From: Jiangella alba
GTDB taxonomy: Bacteria > Actinomycetota > Actinomycetes > Jiangellales > Jiangellaceae
Reading direction: 5' to 3'
Length of the DNA: 64,000 nt
NCBI RefSeq assembly: GCF_900106035.1
Contig: NZ_FNUC01000003.1
Span: 1,853,501-1,917,500 of the forward strand
Below the pieces are notes generated by a model. The model was not told the DNA's origin. It saw nothing but the letters and a program-made list of their open reading frames with translations, and did not search any database. Each line of letters starts with the position of its first letter. Within the stretch, counting starts at the first letter, position 1. Made by a program: the position numbers and the translations under genes. Positions 1-9,068 of the stretch are shown piece after piece.

Positions 1-85
1 AGCGCGTGATCATGGGTTACCCCTGAGCGTTTCGTGCTACTTCAGGACCAGATCATGCTAGCTCTGGCCGTCTGCCAGGGCAATG

Positions 86-95
86 ATTGCGCAAT
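86..95. promoter_or_regulatory. Candidate LacI-family operator
   Basis: A perfect 10-bp palindrome, ATTGCGCAAT, with a central CG step lies about 45 bp upstream of the GTG start of the GH99-like gene. LacI-family sugar repressors typically bind palindromes with a central CG. No LacI gene is in the window, so the assignment rests on the site's symmetry and on the sugar-use operon behind it. Confidence 0.4.
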
Positions 96-137
96 ACGTG
101 CAAGTCGATCCGCAGCCGACGCGACAAGGAGGTCACG

Positions 138-3100
138 GTGAGCACTGACACCCGTTCGATGCGCTGGCGCCGGCCGATGGCGGTGGTCGCCGCCGCGGCG
201 GCCGTCGTGCTCGCCCTGTCCGGGCCCGGAGCCGCGGCCGGCCCGGAGGACGGCGAGGCGGCCGGCGGGCCGGTCGAGACGGTTCCGGACGTCATGGCGC
301 CGGGTGGTCCGCTGGTGGCGACCGACGCGCTCGGCCGCGAGCTCACCGACCACACCACGGCGCCGGCACCGCGCGACGACCGCACGGTGGGCGTGTTCTA
401 CGTGCTCTGGCACGGGTCCAACGACATGCGCGAGTACAAGAACGTCTTCGACAACAACGCCACCCTCGCCGAGGACCCGCTCGCGTGGCAGACGCCCGGC
501 AGCGGCGCCTTCCCCGGGCCGGGCCACTTCGCCTACTGGGGCGAGCCGCTCTACGGCTTCTTCCGCAGCGACGACGCGTGGGTGGTCCGCCGCGACCTGC
601 AGTTGCTCGCCGCCGCGCAGGTCGACTACCTCGTCCTCGACGCGTCGAACTGGGAGCTCTACAAGCCGCAGGCGATCCTGCTCATGCGGACGATCGTCGA
701 GTTGCAGGCCCAAGGCGTGCGGGCGCCGCAGGTGGTCTTCATGACGCACACCGACTCGACGCGCGCCATGGACGAGCTCTACTGGACGTTCTACGCCGAC
801 GACGCGCCGCACCGGTATCCCAGCACCTGGTTCCAATGGGACGGCAGACCGCTGATCCTGGGCGCCGCCCCGTCTGCGCAGGTCCGCGACTTCTTCACCT
901 TCCGCTACGCCCAGTGGCCGAACGAGCCGCAGCAGCCCACCGGCGGCTGGGACTGGATCAGCTTCGACCGCCCGCAGCGCGGCAACCACGACGCCGACGG
1001 CCAGCTGGAGCAGATGGCGGTGTCGCCCGCGCAGAACTCCGGCAGTTCGTCGATCTTCAGCTACACCGCGTGGTACGGGCTGGACGACCCGCCGTCGCGC
1101 AGCCGCAGCTTCCACGACGGCGCGGAGGACGAGTCGCCCGGCGCGGAGAACGCCGGGTACAACTTCCAGGAGCAGTGGGACCACGCCATCGAGGCCGACC
1201 CCGAGACGATCCTCGTGCTCGAGTGGAACGAGTGGATCGCCGGCAACTGGGCGGCGCGAGCCACCGACCCGCTGGTCTTCTACGACGTCGTGAACACCCG
1301 CTGGAGCCGCGACCTCGCCCCGATGACCGGCGGCTACGGCGACAACTACTACCTGCAGCTGGTCGACAACATCCGCCGGTACAAAGGGGTGGCGCCGCCC
1401 GCCGGTACCGGGGGCGAGCGCACCATCGACCTGCGCGGCGGGTTCGGCCAGTGGCGCGACGTGACGCCCGAGTACGCCGACCACCAGGGTGACACCGCGC
1501 CGCGCGAGCACGCCGGCGTCGACGCCCGGACGTACGTCAACCGCACCGGCCGCAACGACATCGTCTCGGCGAAGGTCACCAGGGACGGCGAGAACGTCTA
1601 CTTCTACGCGCGCAGCCGGGAACGGCTGACCGACGTGTCGGGTGACGGCTGGATGACGCTGTACCTCGACGCCGACTCCGACGGCGCCACCGGCTGGTCC
1701 GGCTACGACCTGCGGGTGCGCTGGCACGGCGAGGACGACGCCCGGCTGGAGCGCTCCACTGGAGACGGCTGGGAGACGGCCGGGGAGGCGCTGCCGTACC
1801 GGACCGCGAAGGACGAGCTGATGGTCGCCGTGCCGCGGGCCGCGCTGGACGGCTCGGACGATCCGCTGCGGCTGGCCTTCAAGTGGTGGGACCACCAGCA
1901 GAGCGACGACATCATGGACGCCTACGTCTCAGGCGACGCCGCGCCGGACGGCCGGTTCAGCTATCTCTACGACACCGGCGACCATCCGGACGCGGGGGAG
2001 CAGGCCGGGCCGCCGGCGGTGGAACCGCTGCCGGAGCAGTCTCCCGGCTGGCACCGTATCGAGGACGACGACCACACGACCGACTACGAGGCGCACGTCA
2101 CACCCGCGGCGAGCGACTGGGTGACGGTCGCCGACCCGGCGAGCTCGGGCGGCACGCACAGCTACCTCTACAACCCCGGCGGCCGCCGCGACGCCTTCTT
2201 CCGCAGCTTCATCCGGGCGGGCTTCGAGGGCAACGCCGTGCGCTGGGTGGCTCCGGCCGGCCCGAAGGGCACGGAGGCCGAGGTGTTCGTCGACGGGCTG
2301 TCCCAGGGCGTCGTCTCGCTGTACGGCGAGCACGACGAACCGCGGCGCACCGCGTTCGAGGTGCGCGGCCTTTCCGAGGGCCAGCACGAGATCATGGTGG
2401 TGTTTCTCGCGCAGAGCGGCACCTACTACCACGACTACTTCGAGTACGCCGTCGGCGCGGCCGGACTGGACGGCGACCCGGCCGGCCTCATCGGCAGCGC
2501 GTACGCCAGCGCATCGTCGTTCGCGCCCGCGCAGTGGTTCGCGACCAACGCCGGGCAGGTCAGCGACGGCCGGGTGGGCACGTACTGGCGCGGCACCCAG
2601 GCGTCCGGCGACCACGTCGGCCTGTCCTTCGGCCGCACAGTGCCGTTCGACCGCGTCGACGTGGTGCCGCGGACCGCCGACACCACGATCACCTCGTTCG
2701 AGTTGCGCCTGCACGACGCCCGCGGCTGGCGCACCGTGCATCGCGGCGGGGTGCTGGACGCCGCCACCACCGTCGAGCTCGGCATGACCCGTGCCGACGC
2801 CGTGCAGTTGCTCGTCACCGGGACCACCGGAGGCGCGCCGGAGGTGGCCGAACTGGGGGTCCGCTCGGCCCGCGACACCGCGCCGCCGCAGTCGGGCACG
2901 TCGTGGGAGTTCACCAACGGCACCGACCGCTGGACCGGGGCCGGGCCGGTGGACGGCCCGCACTGGTCGGAGGCCGGCACCATCGGCGCCGACGTCGCGG
3001 GACCCGGCGCTGCGCTGCTCTCCGCCGGCGACCTCGAGATCGACGCCGGCGAGTTCCGCTCCGTCCTCGTCGACCTGGAGAACCGCACCGCCGCCCGCGA

Positions 3101-4205
3101 GGCCCAGCTGCGCTACGTGGCGACCACTCCTGACGGCCGGACCGTCGAGGGCCGCCGCCCGTTCCGCATCGCCGCGAACAGCGGTCACACCGCCTACGTC
3201 GTCGACCTCACCGACGCCCCGGACTGGGCGGGCACGATCCACCAGGTCGGCGTCGAGGTCTCCGCCGACGCGGGCCGGCTGGAGCTGGGGCACGTGCGGC
3301 TCGCGCCAGATCACGCGGTGTACGCCGCGCACTTCGCCGACGACGGCCTCGACGGGTGGACGGCGCCGGGCGCGACGTGGCAGCCCGGCGGCTCCGTCGA
3401 CGTCCCGCTCGACGGCGACGGTGACGTGCTCCGCTCGCCGGAGCTGCGGGCCGACCTCGCCAACGCCGACACCGTGACCCTGCGGCTGCGCAACGACTCG
3501 TCCGCCCGCCAGGGCGTCCTCCGGTTCCGCACCACCGCCGACCCGGACGGCACCGAGCACACCGTCCCGTTCGAGCTCACCGCGCACGACGAGACGTTCA
3601 CGACCTACCAGGTCGGCATGGATGCGGTGCCAGCCTGGAAGGGAACGTTGGAGCAGCTCTCCGTCGAGGTCGTGGGCGCGGAGGCGGGCGAGCAGCTGCG
3701 GGTCGACACCGTCCGGGTCGAGCCGTTCGTCCTGACCTCGCTCAACACCAAGCGCACGTGGACCTTCGACGAGTCCGCCGAGGGGTGGGGTGGCGCCGGC
3801 CACATCGACGGGTTCGGGTGGCACGACGGGGGAGTGGGCGGGACGATCACCGGGCCGGACCCGCAGTTCTACTCCGCGCCCGACCTCTGGGTCGACCTCA
3901 CCGAGCTCACCACGGTGTCGATCCGCATGGCCGTCGACACCACCGCGACGCACGGCACCCTGTACTTCACCACCGAGGCCGAGCCGAACTTCAGTGAGGC
4001 CAACAGCATCCGCATCCCGCTCGTTCCGGGTGAGACCGGCTACGTCGACCACGAGCTGGACCTGAGCGCGGTCGCCGGCTGGACCGGCGTGCTGCGACAG
4101 CTCCGGCTCGACCCGGAGGAGGGCGACGGCACCGGCACCTTCCACGTCGACGGGATCGAGCTGCGGCCGGACACCATCGCTTCAGCAAAGGAGCTCGACC
4201 GATGA
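138..4205 (+). CDS. Secreted multidomain GH99-like glycoside hydrolase-type protein
   Basis: The protein has 1355 residues. The GTG start at 138 is chosen because AAGGAGG lies 5 bp upstream. An N-terminal signal peptide (basic MRWRRP, then an Ala/Val-rich core) indicates export. Residues about 84-420 form a GH99/WbsX-like TIM-barrel domain ending in an EWNEW motif near residue 362. A beta-sandwich segment follows (about 450-610), then a discoidin-like F5/8-type domain (about 780-915). Three tandem beta-sandwich repeats of about 130 residues end the protein, two of them opening with a W-x-F type strand. The last codon overlaps the sugar-binding protein gene (ATGA), so it heads a sugar ABC-transporter operon. 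It probably acts outside the cell on a polysaccharide or glycan. GH99 acts on mannosides, but the substrate here is unknown. Confidence 0.75.
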   Translation: MSTDTRSMRWRRPMAVVAAAAAVVLALSGPGAAAGPEDGEAAGGPVETVPDVMAPGGPLVATDALGRELTDHTTAPAPRDDRTVGVFYVLWHGSNDMREYKNVFDNNATLAEDPLAWQTPGSGAFPGPGHFAYWGEPLYGFFRSDDAWVVRRDLQLLAAAQVDYLVLDASNWELYKPQAILLMRTIVELQAQGVRAPQVVFMTHTDSTRAMDELYWTFYADDAPHRYPSTWFQWDGRPLILGAAPSAQVRDFFTFRYAQWPNEPQQPTGGWDWISFDRPQRGNHDADGQLEQMAVSPAQNSGSSSIFSYTAWYGLDDPPSRSRSFHDGAEDESPGAENAGYNFQEQWDHAIEADPETILVLEWNEWIAGNWAARATDPLVFYDVVNTRWSRDLAPMTGGYGDNYYLQLVDNIRRYKGVAPPAGTGGERTIDLRGGFGQWRDVTPEYADHQGDTAPREHAGVDARTYVNRTGRNDIVSAKVTRDGENVYFYARSRERLTDVSGDGWMTLYLDADSDGATGWSGYDLRVRWHGEDDARLERSTGDGWETAGEALPYRTAKDELMVAVPRAALDGSDDPLRLAFKWWDHQQSDDIMDAYVSGDAAPDGRFSYLYDTGDHPDAGEQAGPPAVEPLPEQSPGWHRIEDDDHTTDYEAHVTPAASDWVTVADPASSGGTHSYLYNPGGRRDAFFRSFIRAGFEGNAVRWVAPAGPKGTEAEVFVDGLSQGVVSLYGEHDEPRRTAFEVRGLSEGQHEIMVVFLAQSGTYYHDYFEYAVGAAGLDGDPAGLIGSAYASASSFAPAQWFATNAGQVSDGRVGTYWRGTQASGDHVGLSFGRTVPFDRVDVVPRTADTTITSFELRLHDARGWRTVHRGGVLDAATTVELGMTRADAVQLLVTGTTGGAPEVAELGVRSARDTAPPQSGTSWEFTNGTDRWTGAGPVDGPHWSEAGTIGADVAGPGAALLSAGDLEIDAGEFRSVLVDLENRTAAREAQLRYVATTPDGRTVEGRRPFRIAANSGHTAYVVDLTDAPDWAGTIHQVGVEVSADAGRLELGHVRLAPDHAVYAAHFADDGLDGWTAPGATWQPGGSVDVPLDGDGDVLRSPELRADLANADTVTLRLRNDSSARQGVLRFRTTADPDGTEHTVPFELTAHDETFTTYQVGMDAVPAWKGTLEQLSVEVVGAEAGEQLRVDTVRVEPFVLTSLNTKRTWTFDESAEGWGGAGHIDGFGWHDGGVGGTITGPDPQFYSAPDLWVDLTELTTVSIRMAVDTTATHGTLYFTTEAEPNFSEANSIRIPLVPGETGYVDHELDLSAVAGWTGVLRQLRLDPEEGDGTGTFHVDGIELRPDTIASAKELDR

Positions 4206-5521
4206 GAACACCCCACGCCGCACGGTTCGCCGCACCCGCGGCCGCCCTGGTCCTGCTGTGCGCCGCCTGCGGAAGCGGGTCCGGCGACACGTCCGGCGGC
4301 GGCTCGGACGACGTGCGGCTGACGATGGTCGGCTGGAACATCGCGGCCGCCGAGGAGACGATCGCCGCGTTCGAGGAGGAACACCCCGGTGTCACCGTGG
4401 AGTTCCGCCCGTACGCCTACACCGACTACCTCCAGGCACTGCGTCCCGCCCTGACGGGCAACGACGGCCCGGACGTCTTCCAGGTGCAGCCCGGCGGCAT
4501 GCTGACGAACTACGAGCCGCTGGCGGCCGATCTCGTCCCGCACCTGGAGGAGAGCCTGGGCGAGCAGTGGCGCGACGCCTACTACGAGGCCGGCCTCGAG
4601 CAACTCGCCTTCGACGACAAGCAGGCCGCGCTGCCCGGCATCATGAGCGCAGCCGGACTCGTGTACTACGACCAGGCGGTCCTCGACGAAGCCGGTGTCG
4701 AGGTGCCCACCACGTTCGACGAGTGGGAGACGGCCTGCGCCGCGGTCGTCGCGACCGGCCGTCAGTGCCTGGCCCACGGCGCCAAGGACGCCTGGGTCAA
4801 CCTCGACGTCTTCCTGGCCGTCATCAACTCCGACGCGCCGGGGATCGTGTACGACGCCATCGCCGGCGACGTCGCGTGGGACGCGCCCGAATTCGTGACC
4901 GCCGCGACGGAGTTCGCCTCGCTGTTCCGGAACGGTGTCATCGCCGAGGGTGCGGCGTCGCGCGCGGAGTACCCCGACGCGTTCAACGAGTTCGTCTCCG
5001 GCAACGCGGCGTTCATCGCGCTCGGGACGTGGAACACCGCGGGCACCATGACGGCCGAAGGGCTGGCGCTGTCCGCCGAGGGGATCACGGGCGAGCCGTC
5101 CGGGCCGTTCTACGCCGCGCCGTTCCCGGCCCCGCAGAGCGGCAACGATCCCACGGCACTGTTCGGCGGCCCGGACAACGGCTGGGCGGTGTCGGCGCAG
5201 AGCCCGCAGCCGGACGAGGCCTACGACCTCGTCGAGTTCCTGACCCACGGCGGTGGCCAGGACGTGCAGGCGTCGCTGGCCAACTTCCCGGCGAACACCG
5301 AGGTCGCCATCAGCACCGCCGACGTCGTGGTGCCCGACCAGGTCGAGAACATCGAGGCGCAGCAGGACGGCCTGGCGGATCTCGTCGGGGCGCGGCAGAT
5401 CCCGTACCCGGACCTCGAAGCGGCCCTGGGTCAGGCGCTGTCGACCATCATCGCCGATCCGGGTTCGATCGAGGACGCCCTGGCCGAGGTCGAGCAGGTG
5501 TCCGCGGGCCTCGACCGTTGA
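4202..5521 (+). CDS. Sugar ABC transporter substrate-binding lipoprotein (family 1)
   Basis: The protein has 439 residues. The signal peptide ends in a lipobox, LCAAC, with the lipidated cysteine at residue 23, followed by a Gly/Ser linker. The fold features are those of family 1 extracellular solute-binding proteins (MalE/UgpB type), for example W-N-I-A near the start and TFDEWE in the middle. It overlaps the upstream GH99-like gene by ATGA and the downstream permease by TTGA, so all three are probably translated together. Inference: it captures an oligosaccharide made by the secreted hydrolase and hands it to the two permeases. No ATPase gene is in this operon; actinobacteria often use a shared MsiK-type ATPase encoded elsewhere. 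Confidence 0.88.
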   Translation: MRTPHAARFAAPAAALVLLCAACGSGSGDTSGGGSDDVRLTMVGWNIAAAEETIAAFEEEHPGVTVEFRPYAYTDYLQALRPALTGNDGPDVFQVQPGGMLTNYEPLAADLVPHLEESLGEQWRDAYYEAGLEQLAFDDKQAALPGIMSAAGLVYYDQAVLDEAGVEVPTTFDEWETACAAVVATGRQCLAHGAKDAWVNLDVFLAVINSDAPGIVYDAIAGDVAWDAPEFVTAATEFASLFRNGVIAEGAASRAEYPDAFNEFVSGNAAFIALGTWNTAGTMTAEGLALSAEGITGEPSGPFYAAPFPAPQSGNDPTALFGGPDNGWAVSAQSPQPDEAYDLVEFLTHGGGQDVQASLANFPANTEVAISTADVVVPDQVENIEAQQDGLADLVGARQIPYPDLEAALGQALSTIIADPGSIEDALAEVEQVSAGLDR

Positions 5522-6471
5522 CCGCCCCGTCCCAGCTGGCCCGCGCGGCGGACGGGCCGGCATCGGCCCGTCCGCCCGGCGTACCGGCGCGGGCCCGGCG
5601 CCACGACCGGCGCGCCCGGCTGGCCGGGTTCCTCTGGCTGCTCCCGGCGCTGATGCTGGTCGTCGGCGTCGTCCACGTCGGCATCGTCTACAACGCCGTC
5701 ATCAGCACCACAGACTGGAACGGGATCGCGCCCACCAGGAACTCGGTCGGCCTGGACAACTACGCCGCGATCGTCACCGACGACGTGTTCCTGGCCGCCC
5801 TGCGGAACACGGCCGTCTACGCGGTCGCGGTCACGGTGCTGCAGCTCGGCGCCGGTCTCGCGGTGGCCGTCCTGGTCCGCACCCAGGCGCGCGGGCGGAA
5901 CCTGCTGCGCGTCCTGATCTTCGTGCCGGTGGTGCTCTCACCGGCGATCATCGGGACGACGGCCCGCTACCTGCTCGACCAGGACGGTGCGCTGAACGGG
6001 CTGCTCCGCGCAGCCGGCCTGGGTGAGCTTGCCCGGCCGTGGCTGGCCGACTCGTCCTTCGCACTGGCCACGCTGGTCGTCATCACCGTCTGGCAGTACA
6101 CCGGCTACAGCTTCGTCATCTACGACGCGGCGATCGCCCAGGTGGACCCCGCCACCCTGGAGGCAGCGCAGATCGACGGCGCCGGCAACCTGCGGATGTT
6201 CACCGCCGTGGTCCTGCCGCACCTGCGCGGCGCGCACCTGGTGCTCGTCGTGCTGACCGCGATCAGCTCGTTGAAGACGTTCGACCTCGTCATGCTCACC
6301 ACGGCCGGCGGGCCGGGAACGTCGACCGAACTGCTCACGCTGCACGTGTACGAGCAGACGATCCTGCGCTTCCACGCCGGGTACGGCGCCGCGCTGTCCC
6401 TCGTCCTCGTGGCGATCGCGCTGGTGTTCGCGGTGCTGCAGGTCCGGCTCTCGCGGCTGCGGGAGGTCTGA
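5518..6471 (+). CDS. Sugar ABC transporter permease (MalF type)
   Basis: The protein has 317 residues and about six membrane segments. The binding-protein-dependent permease motif is visible as EAAQIDGAG, the EAA loop that docks the ATPase. The start is a TTG overlapping the stop of the binding-protein gene. No other in-frame start precedes the first membrane segment, and no good ribosome binding site is seen, so coupling to the upstream gene is likely. The N-terminus is Pro/Arg-rich and cytosolic. It pairs with the next gene to form the membrane channel. Confidence 0.87.
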   Translation: MTAPSQLARAADGPASARPPGVPARARRHDRRARLAGFLWLLPALMLVVGVVHVGIVYNAVISTTDWNGIAPTRNSVGLDNYAAIVTDDVFLAALRNTAVYAVAVTVLQLGAGLAVAVLVRTQARGRNLLRVLIFVPVVLSPAIIGTTARYLLDQDGALNGLLRAAGLGELARPWLADSSFALATLVVITVWQYTGYSFVIYDAAIAQVDPATLEAAQIDGAGNLRMFTAVVLPHLRGAHLVLVVLTAISSLKTFDLVMLTTAGGPGTSTELLTLHVYEQTILRFHAGYGAALSLVLVAIALVFAVLQVRLSRLREV

Positions 6472-6472
6472 G

Positions 6473-7261
6473 ATGTTCCGTCATCAGTCGACGACCGGCC
6501 GGGTCGTCAGCCAGGTCCTCGTGATCGTCCTGCTGCTGGTCTTCCTGCTCCCGCTGCTGCTCGTGGTCAGGGAGTCGCTGCAGGGGGAGGGCTGGCGCAA
6601 CTACGTCGAGGTGGTCGCGGACACGCCGTTCGTGCGCTTCTTCCTCAACAGCCTCGTCATCGCCGGCAGCACCGTCGCCGTCGTCACGGCGGTCGCCATG
6701 GCCGCCGCCCACGGCATGGTCGTGTTGCGCGCCGCTCTCGGGCGGACCAGTCAGCTGGCGATCGTCGCCGGGCTGGCGCTGCCCGGCATGGCGCTCACGG
6801 TGCCGTTGTTCGTCACCGTGCAGCGGCTCGGCCTGTTCGACTCGCCGATCGCGGTGATCCTCCCGCTGAGCGGGCTGGCCGTTCCGTTCGGGGTGCTCGT
6901 CGCCCGCAACTACCTGGCCGGGATCCCCGGCGAGATCCACGAAGCCGCCCGGCTGGACGGCGCCGGCGCCGGGCAGCTCTTCGCGCGCATCGTCGTGCCG
7001 CTGGCCCGGCCGATCATGGCCGTCATCGTCATCTTCACGTTCCTCGCCGCATGGAACGAGTACTTCCTGCCGCTGCTGTTCCTCCAGGAGCCCTCCGCCC
7101 AGGTGGTGACCCAGATCCCCACCTACTTCCAGAGCGAGCGGCACATCGACCTGCCGAAGGTGTTCGCCGCCAACCTGCTCATCAGCCTGCCGATCGTCGT
7201 GCTCTACCTGGTGTTCCAGCGCCAGGTGCGGGCCGGCTTCCTCGCGGGCGCCATCAAGTGA
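6473..7261 (+). CDS. Sugar ABC transporter permease (MalG type)
   Basis: The protein has 262 residues and about six membrane segments, with the EAA-loop motif EAARLDGAGAG in the C-terminal half. This is the MalG-type second subunit of a carbohydrate importer. The ATG start lies one base after the previous stop, with GGGAGG just upstream. The C-terminal sequence (FLAGAIK) is typical of the family. The stop overlaps a GTG, and the WbsX-like gene follows within 30 bp, consistent with one operon. Confidence 0.88.
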   Translation: MFRHQSTTGRVVSQVLVIVLLLVFLLPLLLVVRESLQGEGWRNYVEVVADTPFVRFFLNSLVIAGSTVAVVTAVAMAAAHGMVVLRAALGRTSQLAIVAGLALPGMALTVPLFVTVQRLGLFDSPIAVILPLSGLAVPFGVLVARNYLAGIPGEIHEAARLDGAGAGQLFARIVVPLARPIMAVIVIFTFLAAWNEYFLPLLFLQEPSAQVVTQIPTYFQSERHIDLPKVFAANLLISLPIVVLYLVFQRQVRAGFLAGAIK

Positions 7262-7289
7262 CCGACGCCACCAGAAAGTGGGACACCTC

Positions 7290-8432
7290 GTGCGACCCGA
7301 TGTACTGGCCTACTACTTCCCGCACTGGCACGCCGACGAGCGCGATGCCGCGTGGATCTCGCCGGGTTTCACGGAGTGGGAGCTGGTCCAGAACGCCGTT
7401 CCCCGCTTCCCCGGACATCGCCAGCCGCGGGTGCCGGCGCTCGGCCACCGCGACGAGAGCGACCCCGTCGTCATGGAGTCCGAGGTGCGCCTCGCCCGTG
7501 ACCACGGCATCGACGGCTTCATCTTCGACTTCTACTGGTACGACGACGGGCCCTACCTGCAGAGCGCCCTCGACCGCGGGTTCCTCGGCCGGACTCTGGA
7601 CGGGAGCCCGTTCCGGTTCGCGCTCATGTGGGCGAACCACGACCTGATGGACGTGTACCCACTGCCCGCGCCCACCTCGCGGACCCGGCCCCGGCTGCTG
7701 CGTCCGGGCGCCGTCGGCCGCGACGCCTTCGACGCGATGGCCGACCACATCGTGGCGACGTACTTCAGCCGGCCGGACTACTACACGGTGGCCGGGCGCC
7801 CGTTCTTCTCCCTCTACGAGCTGGGCACGTTCGTCGCGGCCATGGGCGGGGTCGACGCCGCCGCCGACGCGCTGCGCTCCCTCGACGCCAAGGCCCGGCG
7901 GGCCGGGCTGCCGGGCGTCCATCTCGACGTCGTCGTGTGGGGCGCCGGCGTCCTGCCCAACCACGTGACCATCGACCGGCCGGCGCAGCTGCTCCAGGCG
8001 CTGCCGGTCGCGTCGACCAGCTCCTACACCTGGATGCACCACGTCGACCTCGCCACCCACCCGTTCCCGGTGGGCGACTGGGACCGCGTCAGGGAGGAGG
8101 CGTTCGACCACTACCGCGCGTACCCCGGCGAGCTGTCGCTGCCGTTCCTGCCCAACATCTCCGTCGGCTGGGACAGCTCGCCGCGGACCTCGCCGGACGG
8201 GCCGTGGGAGAACAACCCCGGCTACGGCTGGACCCCGGTGTTCGAGTGCTCGTCGGCGTCGATCGCGAAGGCGGCCGCCGACGCCACCGAACTGCTCGCG
8301 GCGCAGCCGGACGCGCCGCCCATCGTGACGGTCAACGCCTGGAACGAGTGGACCGAGGGCTCCTACCTGCTCCCCGACACCGATCGGGGCACCGAGCTGC
8401 TGCGGGCCCTGGCGGCGGCGTTCCCGCGCTGA
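7290..8432 (+). CDS. Cytosolic GH99-like / WbsX-family protein
   Basis: The protein has about 380 residues with no signal peptide. It opens with the family signature AYYFPHWH, and the C-terminal part has VNAWNEWTEG, the diagnostic WNEW-x-EG motif of the glyco_tran_WbsX / GH99-like family. GTG 7290 is preferred because the signature follows almost at once; GTG 7278 in the same frame is the alternative. It closes the sugar-transport operon, so a role in processing an imported oligosaccharide is likely. WbsX members were first annotated as glycosyltransferases but resemble GH99 hydrolases, so hydrolysis is inferred from fold and context only. The 138-4205 protein carries the same EWNEW-type motif, making a secreted/cytosolic pair. 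Confidence 0.78.
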   Translation: MRPDVLAYYFPHWHADERDAAWISPGFTEWELVQNAVPRFPGHRQPRVPALGHRDESDPVVMESEVRLARDHGIDGFIFDFYWYDDGPYLQSALDRGFLGRTLDGSPFRFALMWANHDLMDVYPLPAPTSRTRPRLLRPGAVGRDAFDAMADHIVATYFSRPDYYTVAGRPFFSLYELGTFVAAMGGVDAAADALRSLDAKARRAGLPGVHLDVVVWGAGVLPNHVTIDRPAQLLQALPVASTSSYTWMHHVDLATHPFPVGDWDRVREEAFDHYRAYPGELSLPFLPNISVGWDSSPRTSPDGPWENNPGYGWTPVFECSSASIAKAAADATELLAAQPDAPPIVTVNAWNEWTEGSYLLPDTDRGTELLRALAAAFPR

Positions 8433-8439
8433 GGCGCCG

Positions 8440-8928
8440 TCAGGGGGCGGTGTCTCGCGCCATGCGGTCGATCAGCGGCCGGACGCGGTGCGCGATGCGC
8501 CGGCGCAGCACCGGCTCGGTGCGGGTCCGCAGCACCCCCGGCACCGCGAGGATCTGCTGGAGCACCTCCTCGGTGTTCTCCGGGCCGGTGGAGACGACGT
8601 GGCACATGAGGTCGGCGTCGCCGGCGATGGAGTCGACCTGGATGACCTCGGGGATCTCCGCGAGGCGTTCGGTGACGTGGTCGAGCACGCCCTGCGCGAG
8701 GTTCAGCCGCACGTAGGACAGCGCCGGGAAGCCGAGCGCGGCCGCCGCGACCCCCGGCTCGTGGCCGGTGATCACGCCCAGCCGGGCCATGCGGTCCAGC
8801 CGGGACTGGACGGTGCCGCGGGCGACGCCGAGCAGCCGGGCGTACTCGCGGACGCCGGCCCGGGGCCGGTCGAGGCTCACCTGGAGGATCGACAGGTCCA
8901 GACCGTCGAGCGAAGGGGTCACGGGCAC
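8440..8928 (-). CDS. Lrp/AsnC-family transcriptional regulator
   Basis: The protein has 162 residues. A winged helix-turn-helix lies at about residues 25-50 (REYARLLGVARGTVQSRLDRM), followed by the RAM/AsnC ligand-binding domain (about 65-150) that senses amino acids and forms octamers. It starts with GTG. It is transcribed away from the indolepyruvate oxidoreductase gene across a 140-bp gap with strong palindromes, so it most likely regulates itself and that gene in response to an aromatic or branched-chain amino acid. Confidence 0.9.
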   Translation of the reverse strand: MPVTPSLDGLDLSILQVSLDRPRAGVREYARLLGVARGTVQSRLDRMARLGVITGHEPGVAAAALGFPALSYVRLNLAQGVLDHVTERLAEIPEVIQVDSIAGDADLMCHVVSTGPENTEEVLQQILAVPGVLRTRTEPVLRRRIAHRVRPLIDRMARDTAP

Positions 8929-8970
8929 CTGGCCAATGGTCGGCTCGGGGCGCGCGAAGCGCCTGGATGA

Positions 8971-8985
8971 TGGGCCACTGGCCCA
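8971..8985. promoter_or_regulatory. Probable Lrp/AsnC operator
   Basis: A perfect 15-bp inverted repeat, TGGGCCA-C-TGGCCCA, lies in the divergent promoter region. Related half-sites (TGGCCA at 8930, GGCCA at 8994) flank it, as expected for a multimeric Lrp-type regulator that wraps DNA. It lies about 43 bp from the regulator's start codon and about 84 bp from the oxidoreductase start. Confidence 0.55.
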
Positions 8986-9068
8986 ACGGAAGCGGCCAGG
9001 TCTTGACCCGATGGTATGCCGATCACCAGAGTGGGCGCACCATCGGCACGACTCGGAGGACGCTCGAC

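Noticed and set aside
42-1895. Long minus-strand reading frame of 617 residues over the GH99-like gene
   Set aside because: Its composition (Arg/Val/Gly-rich, no motif) is that of an antisense shadow of a high-GC gene; the plus-strand frame has a signal peptide, domains and a good ribosome binding site.
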